The notes beneath the pieces are model-generated. The model was not told where the DNA came from. It searched no databases and saw nothing but the letters and a program-made list of their open reading frames with translations. A stretch of DNA of 64,000 nt from NCBI GenBank assembly GCA_022561385.1, contig JADFRG010000008.1, positions 22,459 to 86,458 of the forward strand. The letters run 5' to 3'. The stretch comes from Chloroflexota bacterium. Its GTDB lineage: Bacteria > Chloroflexota > Anaerolineae > Anaerolineales > E44-bin32. Of the stretch, positions 54,000 to 64,000 are shown piece after piece. Made by a program: the position numbers and the translations under genes. Position 1 is the first letter of the stretch. Every line of letters begins with the position of its first letter.

Positions 54000-54746
54000 G
54001 TGAAGATCGAAGTATTCACCCTGTTTCCAGAAGTGATGTCGCCTTACCTCTCGGCCAGCATCCTTGGTCGGGCGCAGGCGGCCGGTCTGGTGGAAATTGG
54101 CCTGCACAACATCCGGGATTATGCGTTGGATCGGCACTCCACTACGGACGACGAACCCTACGGGGGTGGGGGAGGTATGGTCATGAAGCCAGAGCCGCTA
54201 TTCGAAGCCGTGGAAGCCGTTCTTGGGGAGCAGCTCGCCGATACTCGAGTGGTGCTGCTGACTCCCCAGGGCCGTGTGTTCAACCAGGCCGTCGCACAGG
54301 AGCTAGCCGGCTTGCGCCGACTAGCGCTCATATCGGGGCGATACGAGGGAGTGGATGAAAGGGTGCGTGAACATCTGGCGGACGACGAAATCTCCGTTGG
54401 AGATTATGTATTGACCGGTGGTGAGCTGCCCGCGTTGGTTGTAATTGACGCGGTGGTCAGACTGCTGCCCGGGGCCCTGGGGGATGAGGCCGCTAGCTCC
54501 CAGGATTCACACTCCGGGGGGTTGCTCGAGGGTGCACATTACACTCGGCCGGCGGAATACCGCGGCTGGCAAGTTCCCGAGATCCTGCGATCCGGGGATC
54601 ACGCTAAGATCGCGGCCTGGCGGCGAGAGCAATCTTTGCGCCGCACCTTCTACAGGCGGCCAGATCTTCTGGGGGCCGCCAGTCTCGATGAGGCGGATCG
54701 AGAGTTCTTGGATCGACTGGCAACCGAGGATGAGGCCGCCCAATGA
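54000..54746 (+). CDS. trmD: tRNA (guanine37-N1)-methyltransferase
   Basis: TrmD of 248 aa, a SPOUT enzyme methylating G37 of tRNAs with SAM. It has [15 protein letters not shown] at the start, [18 protein letters not shown], and the knot motifs [13 protein letters not shown] and [67 protein letters not shown] is the C-terminal tRNA-binding part. The start is GTG 54000. It is usually beside rpsP-rimM-rplS, but none of these is here. Confidence 0.97.
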   Translation: MKIEVFTLFPEVMSPYLSASILGRAQAAGLVEIGLHNIRDYALDRHSTTDDEPYGGGGGMVMKPEPLFEAVEAVLGEQLADTRVVLLTPQGRVFNQAVAQELAGLRRLALISGRYEGVDERVREHLADDEISVGDYVLTGGELPALVVIDAVVRLLPGALGDEAASSQDSHSGGLLEGAHYTRPAEYRGWQVPEILRSGDHAKIAAWRREQSLRRTFYRRPDLLGAASLDEADREFLDRLATEDEAAQ

Positions 54747-54825
54747 TCGATGCTCGAGCAAGCGGATTTGCGCTCCAGCTCCCTGCACCTCGACCGTGGC
54801 GGATCGGCAAGGACCCGGCCTTACT

Positions 54826-56769
54826 ATGAAACGCGGGGTTCTCATTGGTCTGGCGCTTCTGCTTCTGGCCGGCTGTGCTCGGTCTGTAGAACTCGAGCTG
54901 CCGCTCACCATCCCGCCCATTCCGGATCCAACCGACCCACCTCCGCTACCCACCAGTGAGCCCTCAACCAGCAGTCTGATCATCTGCCTGGGGAAGGAGC
55001 CCGCATCACTCTACCGTTATGGAGCCGACTACCTCTACGGAGACACCGCCCGGGAGGCCGAAGCGGTGCTGCAGGCTATTTATGACGGCCCGCTCGACGT
55101 CAGGCAGTACGAATATCGTCCGGTCATCCTTGAAAAGCTGCCGGATCTGGCGGATGGGGACGCGCGTTATGAGGCGGTATCAGTGGGCGAAGGTGAGCTT
55201 TATCTCAACCCACACACGCTGCGGCCAGAAATTCTCGATATTGGAGATCCCTATCTGCCGGCCGGTTGCCAGTCGGAGGACTGTGTATTGACTTACGCTG
55301 GTGGCACGGTCAGCATGGATCGGCTTGTCGTCGATTTCCGGCTTCGATCCGATGTGCGTTGGTCAGATGGGGAACCGCTGACGGTTGAGGATTCGCTTTT
55401 CTCCTTCGAATTAGATCGACACGTCGACACGCCCACGCTAAAGACTCAGGTGAATCGGACCGCCACTTATGAGGTGGTGGACGCGCAGACTATCCGCTGG
55501 ACCGGCATCCCGGGCTACAAGGATTCCGAATACTTCTCTAATTTTTGGAGTCCGCTGCCGAAACATTTGCTCGACAAACTTAGCGCTGAAGAATTGCTAA
55601 ACGCCGAGGGTACCAACCTGGCGCCAATCGGCTGGGGGCCCTTTGTTCTCCAGGAGTGGAGACCCGGACAGTATATTACGCTGGAACGAAATCCGGATTA
55701 TTTCCGCGCGGACGAAGGTTTACCGGGCTTCGACGTACTCCAGTTTCGGTTTCTGCAGGGAGGAACTCAGGGCAGTATCGAGCAGCTGTTAACAAGCGAA
55801 TGCGACATCTTAGACGAAACTGCGATTGCCGATGCCCTTGGAGGTGCGGTCCTGGATCCTGGGGCGTTGGCCGAACTGGCCAGTCTGGATGCCGCGGGAA
55901 AAATTGAGGTCGCCTGGACCCCAGGCGCCGAAATGGAACGGCTCGATTTCGGACTGGCTCCCATCTTACCGGCCGGGATTCCGGACCTGTTTGCCGACTC
56001 GAGAACCAGGGCCGCGGTGGCGGCATGTATAAACCGGGAACGAATTATCTCCCGAACACTTTTTGGCCTGTCCGAGGTTCCGAACAGTTATCTTCCTCCC
56101 GCCCATCCAGCCGCCTTCGGCGCGCTCGAAGCGATTAGTTTCAGCCCGGCCGATGGAATGGCACTTTTAGAAGAAGCCGGATGGTCGCAAGAGGATGCCA
56201 ACCCGGGTGCCCCACGCATTGCCCTCGGAGTCGAGGGGGTCTCAAATGGGACCAAGCTCTCCTTTTCGTATCTCACCACCCCGGATGAGTTCCATCGCGC
56301 GGTAGCGGCGAGGCTCGAGGAAGACCTGGCAGTCTGCGGAATTGAGCTTACGACCGAATTCCTCTCTCAAGCCGACCTCTTTCAACCCTGGCCCGACGGG
56401 CCCGCGTTTGGCCGCTCCTTCCAGACGGTCGGATGGGCGTGGCCGGGCTGGGTCAGCCCGCTTTGCGAAATGTTTGCCAGCCGCGAAATCCCGTCCGATG
56501 AGAAACCGTTTGGCGTGAACGCGGCGGGGTTCAGCCTGGCCGAGTACGACCGAGCCTGCAGCACGCTCTTGCTTGGCCGCAGCGATTCTCAAGAGTACTC
56601 GGATGCGGTCCGCGTGACGCAGGAGCTGTTCCGAGAATCGCTCCCCTCCATCCCTTTGTATATGCGACCAAGAGTGCTCGCGCACCGACTATCGGTCTGC
56701 GGGATCGAGCTGGATCCGATCTCCTTCAGCGCTTTCTGGAATATCGAGAGCTTAGAAACCTGTCCGTAG
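54826..56769 (+). CDS. Peptide ABC transporter substrate-binding lipoprotein
   Basis: Protein of 647 aa from ATG 54826, where a lipoprotein signal starts (MKRGVLIGLALLLLAGC). A Pro-rich spacer is followed by a family 5 solute-binding fold: SSLIICLGKEPASLYRYGAD, VDFRLRSDVRWSDGEPLTVEDSLFSFELDRH, APIGWGPFVLQEWRPGQYITLERNPDYF, and LPSIPLYMRPRVLAHRL near the end. The family brings oligopeptides or nickel to Opp/Dpp permeases. It lies 5 kb before oppD/oppF-like ATPases and has no permease next to it, so the pairing is uncertain. Its size is larger than the usual 500-550 aa. Confidence 0.9.
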   Translation: MKRGVLIGLALLLLAGCARSVELELPLTIPPIPDPTDPPPLPTSEPSTSSLIICLGKEPASLYRYGADYLYGDTAREAEAVLQAIYDGPLDVRQYEYRPVILEKLPDLADGDARYEAVSVGEGELYLNPHTLRPEILDIGDPYLPAGCQSEDCVLTYAGGTVSMDRLVVDFRLRSDVRWSDGEPLTVEDSLFSFELDRHVDTPTLKTQVNRTATYEVVDAQTIRWTGIPGYKDSEYFSNFWSPLPKHLLDKLSAEELLNAEGTNLAPIGWGPFVLQEWRPGQYITLERNPDYFRADEGLPGFDVLQFRFLQGGTQGSIEQLLTSECDILDETAIADALGGAVLDPGALAELASLDAAGKIEVAWTPGAEMERLDFGLAPILPAGIPDLFADSRTRAAVAACINRERIISRTLFGLSEVPNSYLPPAHPAAFGALEAISFSPADGMALLEEAGWSQEDANPGAPRIALGVEGVSNGTKLSFSYLTTPDEFHRAVAARLEEDLAVCGIELTTEFLSQADLFQPWPDGPAFGRSFQTVGWAWPGWVSPLCEMFASREIPSDEKPFGVNAAGFSLAEYDRACSTLLLGRSDSQEYSDAVRVTQELFRESLPSIPLYMRPRVLAHRLSVCGIELDPISFSAFWNIESLETCP

Positions 56770-56856
56770 GATCCCCATCCAGTTCGCGGCCATCCGTACT
56801 TAGAAAACGCTACACTTGCTAATCGTTCGGCACCGGTATGTTAAGCTTTCTAGCCA

Positions 56857-57828
56857 GTGTCTGATCCCTCCCCTTTCGCCGAAAAACTGATCTCCAACAT
56901 TGAACGCGTCATCATTGGCAAGAGGCAAGTTATCGAGCTTGCCGTCATAGGACTGCTGAGCGAGGGGCACCTGCTGATCGAGGACGTTCCCGGCGTTGGA
57001 AAAACGATGCTGGCGCGCAGCGTGGCGTGCTCCTTAGGAGTCGTATTCAGCCGCATCCAGTTCACTCCCGACATGCTTCCCAGCGACATCACGGGAATTT
57101 CATTTTTTAACCAGAGCAAACAAGAGTTCGAATATCGGCCGGGTCCGATCATGGCCAACATCGTGCTTACCGACGAGATCAATCGCGCCACTCCGAAGAC
57201 ACAATCGGCGCTGCTGGAGGCGATGCAGGAACGGCAGGTCACCGTGGATGGGGTGAGCCATCCACTGCCCAGGCCGTTCATGGTCCTGGCCACGCAGAAC
57301 CCGATCGAATATGAGGGAACTTTTCCCCTTCCCGAGGCGCAGAAGGATCGGTTTCTAATGCGAGTCAAGCTCGGATATCCGGATAAGCGTGACGAAATGC
57401 TTCTGCTCGACCGCCAGAAGCACCATCACCCGCTGCAGGATCTGGAGCCGGTGGCCGGCGCTGAAGAGTTGATGAGCGCTCAGCAATCGGTTAGAGAAGT
57501 TCATGTTTCGGAGGCCATCGCGCGGTACATCGTGGACCTGGTGGACAGCACCCGCAATCATCCCGAGATCACGCTCGGCGCCAGTCCAAGAGGAAGCCTG
57601 GGACTCTATCGAGCATCGCAGGCACGCGCCTGGATTCGTGCGCGCGATTATGTTCTTCCGGATGATGTAAAAGCGCTGGTGCGCTCTGTGCTGGCACACC
57701 GCATGATCGTTAGCCCCAAGGCTCGGCTTCGGGAGGTACGCGCGGAGGAATTGCTGGATGAGCTGCTGCTCAAGGTCGCGGTTCCCGGGGGCGAGGGGGT
57801 AGAGCAACCGGCCGCCAGCCGGTCCTAA
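56857..57828 (+). CDS. MoxR-family AAA+ ATPase
   Basis: ATPase of 323 aa of the MoxR/RavA group, chaperone-like factors that mature metal-binding or VWA-domain partners. Walker A is GVGKTML, Walker [21 protein letters not shown], sensor 1 [23 protein letters not shown] with the Arg finger, and sensor 2 [19 protein letters not shown]. The start is GTG 56857. It begins the unit MoxR-DUF58-transglutaminase, a common bacterial set. Its partner is most likely the DUF58 protein encoded 39 bp downstream. Confidence 0.94.
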   Translation: MSDPSPFAEKLISNIERVIIGKRQVIELAVIGLLSEGHLLIEDVPGVGKTMLARSVACSLGVVFSRIQFTPDMLPSDITGISFFNQSKQEFEYRPGPIMANIVLTDEINRATPKTQSALLEAMQERQVTVDGVSHPLPRPFMVLATQNPIEYEGTFPLPEAQKDRFLMRVKLGYPDKRDEMLLLDRQKHHHPLQDLEPVAGAEELMSAQQSVREVHVSEAIARYIVDLVDSTRNHPEITLGASPRGSLGLYRASQARAWIRARDYVLPDDVKALVRSVLAHRMIVSPKARLREVRAEELLDELLLKVAVPGGEGVEQPAASRS

Positions 57829-57866
57829 GATCGAGCAGAATAGCTCGCGTTTCACTCGACTATCCA

Positions 57867-59066
57867 ATGAATACCGTGCAACGTCGGCCCGCAGCAACCC
57901 TACTTCTGATCATCGTGCTGATCTTATTGGGTCTGCAGATGGTTGGCGTCTATCGGGGATGGAGGATCGTGCTCATAGGGTTCGCCGGGACTCTGCTGGT
58001 GGGGCGGCTGTGGGCCGCAAGGCTGCGCCGTGGGCTCAAACTCGAGCACGATGTTCAGTTCGGATGGTTTGAGGTGGGAGACCGCGTACTTTCACATATC
58101 GCGCTGACCAACAAGAGCCGGTTCCCAGCATTATGGGTGGAAGTAAACGATCGCTCGACTCTACCTTCGGCCTCCCCCGACCGAGGTGTGGCAGTGTCGG
58201 GCAAGGGCCAGCTGCGTTGGCTCAAAGAAGCGATTTGCACACGAAGGGGACTTTTTGCTCTGGGACCCATGAGCCTGAAAACGGGCGACCCGTTTGGTTT
58301 GTACGCCGTTAGATTGGACTATCCAGAAACCGTTCCGTTTCTGGTGATGCCTCAGGTCGTTCCGCTGCCCTTCATCCACGTCGCAGCCGGCGGGATGGCC
58401 AGCGAGGGACGGATCCGCAACGACGCTCCGGAACAATCAGTCATTTCCTCCTCTGCGCGAGTGTATGAGCCGGGAGACGCCTTGCGCTGGGTCCACTGGC
58501 CCACCACTGCTCGGCGTGGTGAGCTCCATGTCCGCCGCTTCGAGGGAGCGCCTTCGGGGGATTGGTGGATTGTGCTGGATGCCGAGCTGGATATCCAGGC
58601 CGGCTCGGGCGACGACTCGACTCTGGAGCACGCCGTGATCCTGGCTGCCTCACTGGCGGATCGTGGCCTGCGGGCTGGCCGGTCGGTGGGGTTGGCGGCC
58701 GCCGATCAAGAATTAATCTGGCTGCCTCCCCGGGGCTCCGAGGCACACCGCTGGCAGATCATGCGATCGCTCGCGTTGCTCTCCTATGGCGATCATGGAG
58801 TAGGCGAGCTGCTCTCGATGCTGCAACCCAACGCCACTCGGGCCAGCCTGATTATCATCACCCCCGCGGTTGATGCGAGCTGGATCGAGGCCTTGATTCC
58901 GCTCCTACATCGCGGGGATGTGCCGACCGTATTGTTGTTGGATCCGAAGTCGTTCGGTGGAACGGGAGACTCGGCCGAGGTGATCTCTGCGCTTTCCGAA
59001 TTAGGCGTGGCCTACTATCAAATTGACCGAGAACTGCTCGGGAATCCACGACCCAGGGCAGCTTGA
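57867..59066 (+). CDS. DUF58 domain membrane protein
   Basis: Protein of 399 aa. Two N-terminal membrane helices (TLLLIIVLILLGLQMVGV and WRIVLIGFAGTLLVGRLW) are followed by a beta domain and the DUF58 signature RVYEPGDALRWVHWPTTARRGELHVRRFEG. The rest is a VWA-like alpha/beta fold (DWWIVLDAELD; TRASLIIITPAVDASWIEALI) whose metal site looks incomplete. DUF58 proteins go with MoxR ATPases and transglutaminases, as here. Function is still unclear; envelope assembly or stress is often proposed. Confidence 0.92.
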   Translation: MNTVQRRPAATLLLIIVLILLGLQMVGVYRGWRIVLIGFAGTLLVGRLWAARLRRGLKLEHDVQFGWFEVGDRVLSHIALTNKSRFPALWVEVNDRSTLPSASPDRGVAVSGKGQLRWLKEAICTRRGLFALGPMSLKTGDPFGLYAVRLDYPETVPFLVMPQVVPLPFIHVAAGGMASEGRIRNDAPEQSVISSSARVYEPGDALRWVHWPTTARRGELHVRRFEGAPSGDWWIVLDAELDIQAGSGDDSTLEHAVILAASLADRGLRAGRSVGLAAADQELIWLPPRGSEAHRWQIMRSLALLSYGDHGVGELLSMLQPNATRASLIIITPAVDASWIEALIPLLHRGDVPTVLLLDPKSFGGTGDSAEVISALSELGVAYYQIDRELLGNPRPRAA

Positions 59067-59124
59067 CCCGGATCTACCTCCGGCCATGAGGACCTCAACC
59101 GCAGGACAAAACAAGTAAACAAAC

Positions 59125-61530
59125 ATGGACAGCTTCCTGGAATTCAAGCCACGGATCGAAGGTAACCCGCCCAGGTTACCGCCTATTGCGCTCGTGAGTT
59201 TTGCGCTGCTGCTTGTGGCGCTGTTGATCGTGGCCCGCGGGATTTCCGACGTGAGCCTCGGCCTGGAGGCGTTTCTGCTCGCAGCGATGGCGATCGGCGG
59301 AGCCGTCGTTGGGTGGTCGCTCGCGCTCACCCATATGGGAATGGGACTGGCGTTCCTTGTATCTCTCCTGGCGGGTGTGGTCGGCATGCTTTTCATGGTG
59401 GGGCAGATCGGCGACAAGTTTGCGGCGATGGTGGGCTCGCTGGTCGAAATGGCGGGCCCCTTGTGGCGGTCGGTCGTCGCTGCGGGAGTTCCCGACTGGT
59501 CTCCGGTGGCGGAAACGGCTGCCCTACTCGCCCGTGCGGTCTCGGTGGTGACCGGACGCGGCGTCCATTGGCTGACGACCTGGATCCGCGGGGAGCCCTC
59601 CTTTGACCCGGTCGCCGCGGCATTGATTTGGAGTTTGCTCATCTGGTCGGTGGCCGCATGGGCTGGCTGGATTTATGGCAGGCACCATCGGGCGCTGATC
59701 GCATTGCTCCCCGCAAGCGTGCTCATGATTTCAACCTTCGCCTACCTCGGCGCCGAATCCGGGCCGGTCATCTGGCTGCTCGCCGTTCTCCTGATCTTAT
59801 TGGCGCTTGCGAGACATACGCTGCTCCGAAAAGAGTGGTTGCGGCGAAAGGTCAAGTTCTCCGAGCGCATCTGGCAGGGCATCGGCGGCTGGGCGCTTAT
59901 CGTCTCCGTGGCGTTGGTCGCCTTGGCAGCCGCATTACAGAACGTGTCGCTCGAAGACTTCCTGCGGGCTCCTCGCACCCTCAGCGACGAACAAGAGGCG
60001 CTTAGAGAGACCGTGACGGACGCGCTCGGGTTAAGAGATCAACGTTTTGAGCGCCAGCGCGCCGTGATGGACAAGCTCCGTGCCCCCGGGCTGCCTCGCC
60101 AGCAACTCATCGGGTCCGGGCCTGAGCTCTCCGAAAAGATCGTCATGGAGGTCCGTGATCTTCCGGGCGATACTTCCGGTCCGATTTCGGGCCGTTTCTA
60201 CCTGAGGAGCACCACCTACGATGTCTATACCAGCCGCGGGTGGATGACTTCGGAGACCGACGTCAAAGGTTATGCGGCGGGGGAGCGGATTCGGCCAGAG
60301 AGCCGGCCCGGCTACCGTTCGGTGCTGCAGGAGATTTCCGTGGTCGGTGAGCTGGGGCCGCTGGTTTATGCAGCCGGGCCGCTGGTGTCCGCCGACCGGG
60401 AGTTTTTAGTGCAATGGCGCGGTGAAAGTGATGATTTCGGAGCGATCTTAATGGAGGGCGACGAGTCCTACCGGTCGCAGTCCTTAATCCTGGATCTGAC
60501 CGCAGACGAGTTGAAAGCTGCGGACCAGTCCTATCCGGATTGGGTCAGTCCACACTACCTGGAACTGCCGAGAACGCTGCCCGATCGCGTATTCGTCTTG
60601 GCCCGCAATCTGACTGCGAATGAGGCCACGCCCTATGACCGTGCGCGAGCGATCGAGGGCTACCTGCGGGCTTTTCCATATACGCTGGATTTGGACCTGC
60701 CGCCCGCCGGGCAGGACGTGGTGGACTACTTCCTGTTTGACCTGCAGAAAGGTTATTGTGACTATTATGCCAGCTCGATGGTTGTGTTAGCCAGAGCCTC
60801 GGGTTTGCCGGCCAGGCTGGTGGTCGGCTACATCGCCGAACGGTACGATGAGGATTTGCAAGCGTACGTAATTTCGGAGGCCGAGGCGCACTCCTGGGCG
60901 GAAATTTACTTTCCAGGCTACGGCTGGATCGAGTTCGAGCCGACCGGCGGCCGGGAACCCGTCTATAGATTGGAGGAGACCGATGGGCTGGCTTCATCTT
61001 CATCTTCCGCGACCGCGGATGAAAGGGACCTGGACGGGTCGGCTAGCGGCCTCGAAGTAGGTGGAGAGCTCGGCATAAGTTGGATTCTGCTGGCGCTGCC
61101 GGTGGCGATCGTCGGTGCCGCAGCCCTTTACTGGGAGCGCCTGAGATATCGTGGTTTTTCCGCTGAGCAAGTATCGGTCGATCTCTATGTGGCGATGAGG
61201 CGGCTGGCCGGCCGGCTCGCGATCCCGCTCCACGATGGGTATACCCCGGCTCAGTTTGCGGAGGTTCTTGGGCTTGCGCTCAAGGCTAAGGGAGAAAGGT
61301 ACACGTACGTCGCGTCGGCTGTCGAGGACGTGGCCTTCCTGGCCAAGGCCTATGAAGACGTGAGCTACAGGATGCATACAGATCAGCTTCCCGCTAAAGC
61401 GCTCTTGATTCGTACTTGGGGCCGGATCAGAAGACGACTGTGGTTGTTGTGGATGGTGGAGAAAATCGGCGGTCTGAGGATTCCTCTTATAATTCCGGCT
61501 ACCGGCCATAAGGATGGAGAAGCGTTCTGA
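59125..61530 (+). CDS. Transglutaminase-like membrane protein (TgpA type)
   Basis: Protein of 801 aa. Five or six N-terminal helices (from PPIALVSFALLLVALLIVA to GWALIVSVALVALAAAL) lead to an outer domain. The transglutaminase-like core has Cys545 in GYCDYYASSMVVLARASGLPARLVVGY and His589 in EAEAHSWAEIYFPGYGWIEFEPTGG; the third residue, usually Asp, appears as Glu. A last helix (LGISWILLALPVAIVGAAALY) precedes a cytoplasmic DUF4129-like tail. The build matches TgpA. It closes the MoxR-DUF58 set. The substrate is unknown; the catalytic triad suggests protease or amide-forming chemistry outside the cell. Confidence 0.92.
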   Translation: MDSFLEFKPRIEGNPPRLPPIALVSFALLLVALLIVARGISDVSLGLEAFLLAAMAIGGAVVGWSLALTHMGMGLAFLVSLLAGVVGMLFMVGQIGDKFAAMVGSLVEMAGPLWRSVVAAGVPDWSPVAETAALLARAVSVVTGRGVHWLTTWIRGEPSFDPVAAALIWSLLIWSVAAWAGWIYGRHHRALIALLPASVLMISTFAYLGAESGPVIWLLAVLLILLALARHTLLRKEWLRRKVKFSERIWQGIGGWALIVSVALVALAAALQNVSLEDFLRAPRTLSDEQEALRETVTDALGLRDQRFERQRAVMDKLRAPGLPRQQLIGSGPELSEKIVMEVRDLPGDTSGPISGRFYLRSTTYDVYTSRGWMTSETDVKGYAAGERIRPESRPGYRSVLQEISVVGELGPLVYAAGPLVSADREFLVQWRGESDDFGAILMEGDESYRSQSLILDLTADELKAADQSYPDWVSPHYLELPRTLPDRVFVLARNLTANEATPYDRARAIEGYLRAFPYTLDLDLPPAGQDVVDYFLFDLQKGYCDYYASSMVVLARASGLPARLVVGYIAERYDEDLQAYVISEAEAHSWAEIYFPGYGWIEFEPTGGREPVYRLEETDGLASSSSSATADERDLDGSASGLEVGGELGISWILLALPVAIVGAAALYWERLRYRGFSAEQVSVDLYVAMRRLAGRLAIPLHDGYTPAQFAEVLGLALKAKGERYTYVASAVEDVAFLAKAYEDVSYRMHTDQLPAKALLIRTWGRIRRRLWLLWMVEKIGGLRIPLIIPATGHKDGEAF

Positions 61531-61586
61531 GCGAACCACAAGTCACAGGACTGGAAACCGAGCGAGCCGCGGGCCCTGCGACCGAT

Positions 61587-62608
61587 ATGGGGCAGGCGCC
61601 GGATTCTCTGCTCGAGGTCAGAGATCTGGTCACACAGTTCAATACCGAGGATGGAACCGTACATGCGGTGAACGGAATCTCCTATTCGCTCCACGATGGA
61701 GAAACGATGGGAATAGTTGGCGAGAGCGGGTGCGGCAAATCTGTGCACGCCTTGTCGATCATGCGATTGATTCCTACCCCCCCCGGCAAAATCGTCGCGG
61801 GCCAGGTTTTTTATCAGCGGCGTGATCTCCTGCAAGCCTCTGAGGAAGACATGCGCCACGTCCGAGGCGGAGAGATTGCAATGATATTTCAAGACCCGAT
61901 GACCTCTCTCAATCCGGTGATGACCATCGGAAGGCAGATCACCGAGGCGGTGGAACTTCATCGCGGGCTGAAGGGAAAAGCCGCGACGAATCGAGCGATA
62001 GAGATGCTTGAGATGGTCGGCATCCCAGAGCCTGCGCAGCGCGTCAAGTCCTATCCTCATGAGTTCTCCGGTGGGATGCGCCAAAGAGCGATGATTGCGA
62101 TGGCGCTTTCTACCGAGCCCACGATCTTGATCGCCGATGAGCCAACTACCGCATTGGACGTGACGATTCAGGCTCAAATTGTGGATCTCGTGACCCGCCT
62201 GCGGGACACGCTCGAGATGTCGATGATTTGGATCACTCACGACCTGGGCGTCGTGGCGGGCCTGGCGGATCGAGTTCAAGTGATGTATGCCGGTTTTCTC
62301 GTCGAGAGAGCCTCGGTGAAGGAAATCTATGCCAACCCACGCCATCCCTATACGCTTGGACTGCTGAACTCATTGCCGAGGGTGGACAGGCGCAAAACGC
62401 ATAAGCGGCTGAATCCAATTCCCGGACGACCTCCAGATCTGCTCGACCTGCCCCCGGGATGCCCCTTTGTTTCGCGCTGCCCGTTCGCGATCGAGCGCTG
62501 CCTGGAAGAAAATCCTCAACTCGAAAGGATCGCTGACGGCCATGAGATCGCGTGTTGGGTAGATGTCAGATCCGCTCCTACGCATGAGGCGGGAGTGGTG
62601 TTCCTGTC

Positions 62609-62612
<4 letters not shown>
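61587..62612 (+). CDS. oppD: Oligopeptide ABC transporter ATPase (OppD/DppD)
   Basis: ABC ATPase of 341 aa powering peptide uptake. Walker [14 protein letters not shown]-loop region [17 protein letters not shown], signature [15 protein letters not shown], Walker [17 protein letters not shown], and H-loop WITHDLGVV. The C-terminal extension with [14 protein letters not shown] is the oligopeptide/dipeptide transporter tail (cysteine cluster typical of OppD/DppD). ATG 61587 is chosen; the frame is open a little further back but without a better start. oppF overlaps by 4 nt. Permease genes oppB/oppC are not in the window. Confidence 0.95.
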
Positions 62613-63613
<1,001 letters not shown>

Positions 63614-63792
63614 CCGGTTAGAATAATGTAAGCTGTTTTTGCCCTAAACTAATAGACGTTTCAGCGCAAATTTTCACAAGAAGGGAGGTGCTTGATTATT
63701 GGGATACCCTGACGGCGCTTATCAACACCGGCCTGGCGATGAACGCATAGGCCATGCTCCAAGATGATGAGACTTAGAGGAGGAATTAGGTA

Positions 63793-64000
63793 ATGAGGAA
63801 GAAGAGATGGATGGCGTTTAGCCTGACCCTTGCTTTTGGGGTGGTGCTAGGCGCCTGCGCACAGCCGGCCGCCCCCGCGGCCGTGCCCGATGTCGACACG
63901 AGCGGCTTCGAGGCCGAGATCGCGGACCTCCAGGCGGAGCTTGCCGCGGCCCAGGCGGCTGGATCGGATGAAGTTGCCGCCCTTCAGGCCGAGCTGGAAG
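63793..64000 (+). CDS. Lipoprotein, 3' end outside window
   Basis: An open frame starts at ATG 63793 after AGAGGAGGAATTAGGTA and is open at the edge (69 codons seen). It encodes a lipoprotein signal (MAFSLTLAFGVVLGAC) and then an Ala/Pro stretch. Next is a heptad-like acidic segment (FEAEIADLQAELAAAQAAG and VAALQAELE), i.e. a coiled coil. Many Chloroflexota peptide-binding proteins start with such a coiled coil before the family 5 domain, so it may be the solute-binding protein of the Opp system; this cannot be shown here. Confidence 0.75.
   Translation, partial: MRKKRWMAFSLTLAFGVVLGACAQPAAPAAVPDVDTSGFEAEIADLQAELAAAQAAGSDEVAALQAELE

Overview
The window looks like a chromosomal segment of a member of the Chloroflexota, probably Anaerolineae-like. 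This is inferred from gene content rather than measured. Pointers are the trio DUF3090 / SCO1664-like kinase / MSMEG_4193-type phosphatase, a CoaE fused to an acetyltransferase-like domain, many lipoproteins with lipoboxes, and FHA/PP2C signalling genes beside housekeeping genes. A complete 16S-tRNAIle-tRNAAla-23S-5S operon on the + strand would settle the placement. No prophage, transposase or CRISPR array was recognised.

Layout. 1-3.4 kb (-): the 5' part of an unknown gene, a phosphohexomutase and a glycerate 2-kinase. 3.9-6.6 kb (+): uvrC, a single-domain response regulator and an OsmC-type peroxidase. 6.8-18 kb (-): a helicase-associated-domain protein, a lipid kinase, an MFS transporter fused to a cyclase-like domain, a HAD hydrolase, a tandem GNAT protein, homoserine dehydrogenase, and a tight cluster ending in rarA. 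18-21.8 kb (+): maf, a lipoprotein class B penicillin-binding protein and rsgA. 22-30.6 kb (-): an apparent operon that reads xpt, guaA, VWA-like/FHA protein, PP2C phosphatase, PP2C-like sensor, coaE-GNAT. 30.7-35.6 kb: lexA with its own SOS operator, a J-domain coiled-coil protein, three tRNA genes, a second PP2C, a LysM protein and tatA. 35.9-39.1 kb (+): dnaX-ebfC-recR, interrupted by a hairpin element and by tandem copies of the recR start region. 39.3-45.4 kb (+): the rRNA operon with promoter, processing stems and terminator. 45.4-54 kb: cell-surface lipoproteins (two carrying paired DUF7282-like repeats, one with an added cupredoxin domain), DoxX, two ECF sigma/anti-sigma pairs and a Nudix hydrolase. 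54-64 kb (+): trmD, a peptide-binding lipoprotein, MoxR-DUF58-transglutaminase, two oligopeptide ABC ATPases and the start of another lipoprotein.

The less ordinary signals lie mostly between genes. (1) Four ~80 bp tandem units in front of and into recR each carry a copy of its start codon, and the last three steps use ATGA stop/start overlaps. (2) A family of GC-skewed inverted-repeat elements occurs at four intergenic sites. (3) A decayed ~72 bp repeat resembles the tRNA-Ile 3' end plus its spacer. (4) A palindromic repeat sits between 23S and 5S. (5) Two stretches fold into candidate structured RNAs (9.46-9.68 kb and 34.39-34.57 kb). (6) Several genes have a -10 hexamer only 6-9 nt before the start codon, suggesting leaderless mRNAs. 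Coding oddities include the MFS-cyclase fusion, a LexA with Ala-Ser at the expected self-cleavage bond, and purine salvage genes running into phosphoprotein-signalling genes. All calls rest on reading motifs by eye; no database search was run.
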